A stretch of DNA of 64,000 nt, from NCBI GenBank assembly GCA_034359265.1, contig CP136893.1, positions 24,312,001 through 24,376,000 of the forward strand. The letters run 5' to 3'. Below, in pieces: positions 58,650 through 64,000 of this stretch. The position numbers and the translations under genes were made by a program. The DNA comes from Canna indica. Its lineage: Eukaryota > Streptophyta > Magnoliopsida > Zingiberales > Cannaceae. The notes beneath the pieces are model-generated. The model saw nothing but the letters and a program-made list of their open reading frames with translations. It was not told the origin of the DNA and did not search any database. Position 1 is the stretch's first letter, and each line of letters opens with the position of its first letter.

Positions 58650-60110
58650 TGTTGGCTTTAGGTTTTCAACCTTAGTCTTAATCTCGGTTTTGATGGTTTT
58701 GATGATAACAAACATGAGACTAATGATTTCATTGAGAATATATTTCAAGTTCCATATCAATTAGCGTTCGATGTCCTCGATCGAAAATATCGGAAGAAAT
58801 CAGAATCGGAAGGACATTGATCGTCGCGCTTGGGTTTGTCGCGAAAGTTTCTCGAAGATCGACGAGTGCACCAAAGTCGCTTGGGCGAGTCCAAAGATCA
58901 CGTCAAAAGCTCTCCAAGATGATGCACGTTGAAAGCCGAAACCCGAAAACGAAGCACGAAAGAAATTGGTTGAAGAAATAAACTTCAACCTAGGTTTGGT
59001 CGACCGAGCGATCGACCGAATGAAGGTAAAAAGTAGCAGAGCTACTTCAGTCGACCGGGCGGTCGACCGATGGAAGCCCAAAATGGGTAGTAGCTCGGGT
59101 GGTCGACCGACTTGCTGATACCCGAAGACGCAGATCGCAATGATCGACCGACGGGTCAACCGAAGATCGGGATCGATGTTTTTGCGTCTAGGCGGTCGAC
59201 CGACCATAGAGTAAAGAGCAGTGGTTGAAGCTGGGATCGAACAGTCGGTCGACCGACCATTCGACCGGTAGCCTGTAATGGATAGTTTTCTATCCGTTGA
59301 AATAGTCATTTCTTCAGCAGGGTATAAATATACCCTCATATGATTCTTTTAAGACTCTTCCTTGATTCTAATAGAGTTCATTGAGTATTCAAAAGGAAGA
59401 TTTAGAGTCTTCCAAAAGATTTAAAGCTTGCGCTCTACTTCTCCGTCGAGTTCATTCTTCAAGCACCAGCTGCTGCCTCAACTCAGAAACTAACTCGAGC
59501 TCATCCCCTCAGCGAGTTGGAGGTTTCAAGGCTGTGAAAGGAGCTTGCAAACATTGATTTTATTATTTAGCTCTTTAGATTGTATTTTATTTGTTATTTT
59601 AACTGTTTGTTTAATTTGAGTTTGTAAGACTGGGTGTTTGGTCTTGAATTGGATGAAGTAGTATCCTTGGTGTGGAAGGAGTAAAGCCACTTGTGTAAAC
59701 GAAGTATTACTCGGATTAGTTCTAGTTGTCCCTTAGGTTGAGGTAGGAAAGTGCTCTCAGTAGGAAGGCGGGATACTTTCGAGTGTGGAAGTGCATTCGG
59801 TTGAAGAGCATAGACTTTCCGGTGCAAAGTCCTCGTTGTAAGGGAAATTCTAATTAATCTAGTAAAATCTAGTTTGAAAATCCTAAGCGGTGTGCTTAGG
59901 TAGTGGAGTAGGCACTGAGGCCGAACTACTATAAATCTTGTGTTTGCGTTGTTTTAAATTGTTTGTGCTTAATTATTTTATCTTGCTTCTGCATTCAATC
60001 ACATAATTGCATCTTGCCTAAACAAGTTATCAAACGATCAAAATTAAAATTTAGGCTAATAGAATTAGTAAACACACTAGTCACCCCCCTCTAGTGTTGT
60101 CGTTTCTACA
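58650..60110 (+). mobile_element. Complete 3' LTR of Sirevirus-like copy D
   Basis: TGTTGGCTTTAGG at 58650 to CGTTTCTACA at 60110, 1,461 bp. GGTCGACCGA palindromes lie at 58998-59270. A TATA-like GGTATAAATATACC is at 59321-59334. The block GTGCTTAGGTAGTGGAGTAG (59892) is shared by all copies. It is the best reference LTR in the window. Confidence 0.85.
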
Positions 60111-60735
60111 ATAACCTACCCACTAACGGGGTCACGTTCGTCAGTCAACAAACCAATATTTAAGGAACCTTTGAAATTGCTAATCCGATCTTTGGTAATA
60201 ATTACTTCTTGTCAGAACTAATGATTATACATGCGGCGACACACGAAAAATGCACCCCTTCGCCTGCTCAAGCATCGTATTTGCTCCAAAAATCCTAAAA
60301 ATCTCGTCGACGTCTCCTATTCAGCACATTGATCCAGCTAACGCCAATTTGACCGAAATCAAAGGTCGGCACACTACTTTGAGCTCGACATGAAGTCCTC
60401 GATCGGACTCTGACAAACTTGGGGTCTATATGGACTGGACTAGCACCTTTGGGCCTGACCGAATTATGCCCAGAACCACCCACCTCATGAACCAGATTCA
60501 AGTCAAACCAAACGGCTTAGATGAGGGGCTCCACCCGATCATACAAGGATACTTCTATCCCCATTAACTATGAGGGATTCGTCATTCACAACCTGACATC
60601 TTGAACATATATATTTTTACTTGAGTGTCGGAGTATTTTTGCAGATCCCCCTTCCCCCCCTCCCCCTCCGTTGGAGTCGCACCTAAACATGAGACACATT
60701 GGACGCACATCGCTCCGACTTCAGGTAAGGATATA
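60111..60735 (+). mobile_element. Ty3-gypsy LTR remnant
   Basis: GGACTGGACTAGCACCTTTG, GGGGCTCCACCCGATCATAC, CTTGAGTGTCGGAGTATTTT and CTCCGACTTCAGGTAAG match the gypsy LTR copies near 9530-9960 and 31690-31790. No gag follows. Confidence 0.6.
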
Positions 60736-63620
60736 AATTTTTTTAAAAACACTCTATAAAAGAGCCAACAGATACCACTCACATCCAAATTTTAAAGGGC
60801 TAGGTTTTACTGAAAAGTGTAAAGCACCTTTCTTAAACAAGGAGTATCCAAACCCTTTTCACACCGAGGTGAATTACTTATTTTTATTGTATATTAAAAT
60901 AAAATGCAATTAGTTTATAAGATGACAGATATGTTGTACTTGCTTGGTATGTTGATTTAAGACCTAAGGTTACATGTTCCACATTTGGCTGAAATTGACA
61001 AGCATTCAAATGTTGATATTGATAGACACAAAGTAGTCAATTAGTTTATTTATATATTTATGATAATTACTTAGATCCTTTTGTTGAGGATTTTTCTCCA
61101 AGACAATAGGGATTAGGTCGTGCTATAAGACTAGGATGGCTAAGTGTTATTTAATTAAATAAGAGTTTTTCCTATTATGAATTGGTATAAAATTTCTGTG
61201 TAATGTACCCATTTTAATTGTCTTAGAGAGCTATGAAGCTTTATGTTAGTACCAAACAACCTAGGTTGCTGGGTTGTACTCAGTGCTAGTAGAGCTGTTG
61301 GAGCGGAGCAGAGCATCCCAACTCTTCGTAGGGGTAGAAATTGTGGTGGGGGTCGATGATAGAGGCAGAGTTGAATAGGCAAATGTCTTGTTCCTAGGGA
61401 ACTATTGGACGTAAACGTTGAAAGGGATATATACCTACACATGCTAGAGAGTCAGCTACTACATCTCAAGAGTAGTCCAGGGTACGAAACATGATACATG
61501 CTGGTACTAAATTAGGGATAGTTCAATAGCCGTCTGGTCTACTACACTGAGATTGTGATAATTAAAGGAGTGGAGATCGAACAAGTTCATGTTTTCGGGC
61601 AACCCAAACCCACACGTAACATAGTAGTGATTAGTTCCATTAATAAATTTAACTTATTTTTTAATTTATATTAATTATAATTCGTATTTATAAATTTACA
61701 TTAATTTTAATCTCTCGTATATTTATTATTAATTATCCCGTTAATTATTGACATGACATCTTAATCAGCAACTTAGTTTATTTTTGTTTTTAATTTAAAC
61801 TTGTCACGTTAACCTATTTCAAAAGAATAAAATTAATATAAACTAAGTTGATTTTTTTTTAATCCGAACTTACCACATCAGTCTATTGGTGTGTGGCTAG
61901 AGCCACCAGCATCATGACCACCCCCAGTGGTGCACCAGGCCACTTTCGCTTCCCGGAGCTGAAGGGTAAGATCTTGAAGTCAGGCCTGTGGCTTATTTCC
62001 ACTCTCTGCTACTCGCCTTCGCCCTCTGTCGACAGCAAGTGCCGCTCCGGTCGAAACTCGTCGATGTCACCTTCACCCTACACGTGCAACGCCGACATCG
62101 ACGAGTTCCGACCGGAGCGACACCTGCTGCCGACGGAGGGTGAAGGCGAGTAGTAGAGAGTGAAAATAAACCACGGGCCTGACTTCGCGATCTTGAATTG
62201 CCCTTCAGCATCGGGAAGCGGAAGTGCCCCGGTGCACTGCTGGGGGTGGTCATAGTGCTGGTGGCTCTGGCCACGCACCAATAGGCTGACGTGACAAGTT
62301 CGGATTAAAATTTTTTAACTTAATTTATATTTTTTTTATTCTTTTGGAATAACGTGGCAAGTTTAGGTTAAAAAAATATAAACCAAGTTGTTAATTATGA
62401 TGCCACGTCAACAACTAACGGGGCGATTAACATCAAGTAGACATGACATTAGAATTGATGTAAATTCGTAAGTACAGATTATAATTGATGCAAATTAAAA
62501 TATGGGTTAGATTTGTTAATTTCGTCAAAGTATGTGTTAGATTTATCAATTTTAAAATCAACTTAGTTTATATTTTGTTTATTCTTTTGGAATAGGCTAC
62601 GTGGCAAGTTCAGATTAAAGAAATATAAACCAAGTTGCTGACTAAGATACCACGTCAGCAACTAACGGGATGATTAACAACAAGTAGACAAAAGATTAGA
62701 ATTAATGTAAATTTGTAATTATAAGTTATAACTGATGTAAATTAAAAGATGAGTTGAATTTATTAATTTCGTAAAAGTACGAATTAAATTTGTTAATTTT
62801 TTCTAATTAATATGGTTTACTTTGTGTCCCCCAAAAGGTACTCGTACGTCTTTTTCACTTTTTGTTTACATTTTTTTATTCAAAATAGTACTAAATGAAA
62901 AATCATTATTATTTTTTGCTTACATTTTAGTAGCACATTTTTAACATGCATGTGCTTAAGTTATGATACATATGTTTCACCTAACCATTTATAATTATTG
63001 ATAATTAAATTAGTACTTATTGTGATCTCCAAATTAATTTGAATAATACCAATTAATTAAGTTTTCGTTTCTTGATGATAATGATGTTTGTTAAATTGAA
63101 ACATTATTTAATTATTTTTATTTACTATTTTTTATACAAAAATTAGATTAATTTCATTTTAGCTTCTAAGATTTACATGAATTTTATTTTTGTTTCTAAA
63201 ATTTTAATACATTGTATATATTATCAATATTGTCTTCTTCTAATTTAAATAACGAACATTCTAATTCACCCATTGTTTTTTTTATTTCCTATGTAAAACA
63301 AATATTTCACATGACAAAAGGAGGAAATAATAAGAGACGAAGTTTAATATTTTATTTATTTGATGTTTGAATTAAAAGAAATCAAGATTAAAAAGGAGAT
63401 AAAAAAATTAATATTATTCGACGTGCATTGGATAAAAAAATTTTATTCAATCTTCTATACTTTTTTATAATGTAAGTCTTACATGATAAAATAAATAGAT
63501 CATAATAGAATATAAAGCGTACCACACGGATGATTAATTAGTGATGAATAAGAAATGAAAGCTATGAGTAGAGATGATTTCATAATAGTATTAATCTATT
63601 AATATATGATTAAAGTAAAA
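60736..63620 (+). repeat. Duplicated block, second copy
   Basis: Matches 31800-33048 and 36017-36300 in the same order and orientation. It lacks the Copia element found in the first copy but has an extra inverted-repeat element at about 61640-62830. Similarity ends after ATGATTAAAGTA at 63617. No gene is recognisable. Confidence 0.72.
61640..62830. mobile_element. Inverted-repeat element with GC-rich inner arms
   Basis: The centre is near 62085. Inner GC-rich arms (about 61895-62080 and 62090-62275) pair closely: GAGCCACCAGCA, ATGACCACCCCCAG, GAAGTCAGGCC, GTCGAAACTCGTCGATGTC and their reverses. Outer AT-rich arms extend to about 61640 and 62545. A further copy of the right outer arm follows at 62565-62820. 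Both arms hold frames of 60-95 codons, but these mirror each other and match nothing known. It is absent from the other duplicate, so it inserted after the duplication. Confidence 0.75.
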
Positions 63621-63934
63621 CAAATGCTTGATAAGAAATATTTGTATTTAAGTTTTTCTACTTCCGAATTCTTTACAAAGTTTCTGCAATGTTAAAGATT
63701 TTTCATTAACCTACATTAATTATTTTTACAAATTAATGCCTTTTTAATTATTATTATTTTTTGGAGAAATAAAACATGAGGATTCGAACGAATTTAATAT
63801 TTTTTTGGAGTTTTTTAAGACTTTGCCAAAAAAATAATTATGATTTTGATAAATATTTTTTTAAAAAAATAATTTTGACAAATTTACTATAAAAAAAATT
63901 ATACATTTGACAAATTTCTCCATAGAGCTTTGGG
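63621..63934. other. AT-rich stretch, nothing recognised
   Basis: Poly-T and poly-A runs with no ORF or repeat boundary. Confidence 0.5.
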
Positions 63935-64000
63935 TAGAGGTGGCAATGGACCGGCCTGGGCCAGCCTAGGCCCGGACTCGAGCAGTCCCAGCCACCTCCG
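63935..64000 (+). mobile_element. Start of a hAT-type MITE, cut by the window edge
   Basis: TAGAGGTGGCAATGGACCGG followed by GGCCTGGGCCAGCC words, the same terminus as the MITE at 5022-5555. The right end lies outside the window. Confidence 0.7.

Noticed and set aside
61893..62281. Frames in both arms as a captured gene
   Set aside because: The arms mirror each other and give similar frames on both strands; no family match, so coding is not claimed.

Overview
The window is nuclear DNA of a flowering plant. The evidence is one intact six-exon pyruvate decarboxylase gene of the plant type, surrounded by plant transposon families: Sirevirus-like and other Copia elements, Ty3-gypsy, LINE, CACTA, Mutator-like and hAT-type elements. 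The GC-rich third codon positions and short introns of the decarboxylase gene suggest a monocot, but this is only a lean; the species cannot be named from the sequence. All other coding matter is transposon-derived and broken, apart from one captured host gene fragment that is still open.

Layout. 1-6,700: nested long terminal repeats (LTRs) of a Sirevirus-like family (a solo LTR inside another LTR of the same family), a broken gag, and a 5'-truncated LINE (minus strand) carrying a hAT-type MITE. 6,700-10,150: AT-rich DNA and Ty3-gypsy remnants. 10,153-10,764: a hAT-type MITE. 10,773-15,630: the gene island with pyruvate decarboxylase (12,239-14,534), its TATA box and a small inverted repeat just upstream. 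15,636-19,072: a Mutator-like element with doubled terminal repeats, into which a CACTA element (16,989-18,931) has inserted. That CACTA element carries the open C-terminal half of a GT47 exostosin-family glycosyltransferase gene. 19,276-31,616: a Ty3-gypsy remnant with a broken gag, cut by Sirevirus-like LTRs, a second-ORF remnant, a MITE and a 2.7-kb solo LTR. 31,617-36,300: a duplicated block split by a short internally deleted Copia element (33,054-36,011). 36,857-37,329: a Mutator-type MITE. 37,340-40,055: LTR-like material. 40,056-46,205: the best copy of the Sirevirus-like element (gag ORF, second ORF, polypurine tracts, LTR). 46,206 to at least 55,300: a large CACTA element with broken tnp2 and second transposase genes. 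55,631-57,460: a 1.8-kb palindromic element. 58,381-60,110: the 3' end and LTR of another Sirevirus-like copy. 60,111-63,620: gypsy LTR remnant and the second copy of the duplicated block, with a long inverted repeat inside. 63,935-end: start of a hAT-type MITE.

Only pyruvate decarboxylase has a clear cellular role: it turns pyruvate into acetaldehyde for ethanol fermentation under low oxygen. The rest records layered insertions whose order can be read from target-site duplications: gypsy before Sirevirus-like solo LTR (CCACA), Sirevirus-like LTR before solo LTR of its own family (AAGGC), MULE (TTTTTAAAA) before CACTA (TAA), and LINE or tnp2 before hAT-type MITEs (8-bp duplications). The notable observations are the captured GT47 fragment, a pol-less two-ORF Sirevirus-like family whose LTRs hold dense GGTCGACC-type palindromes, and several long natural inverted repeats.
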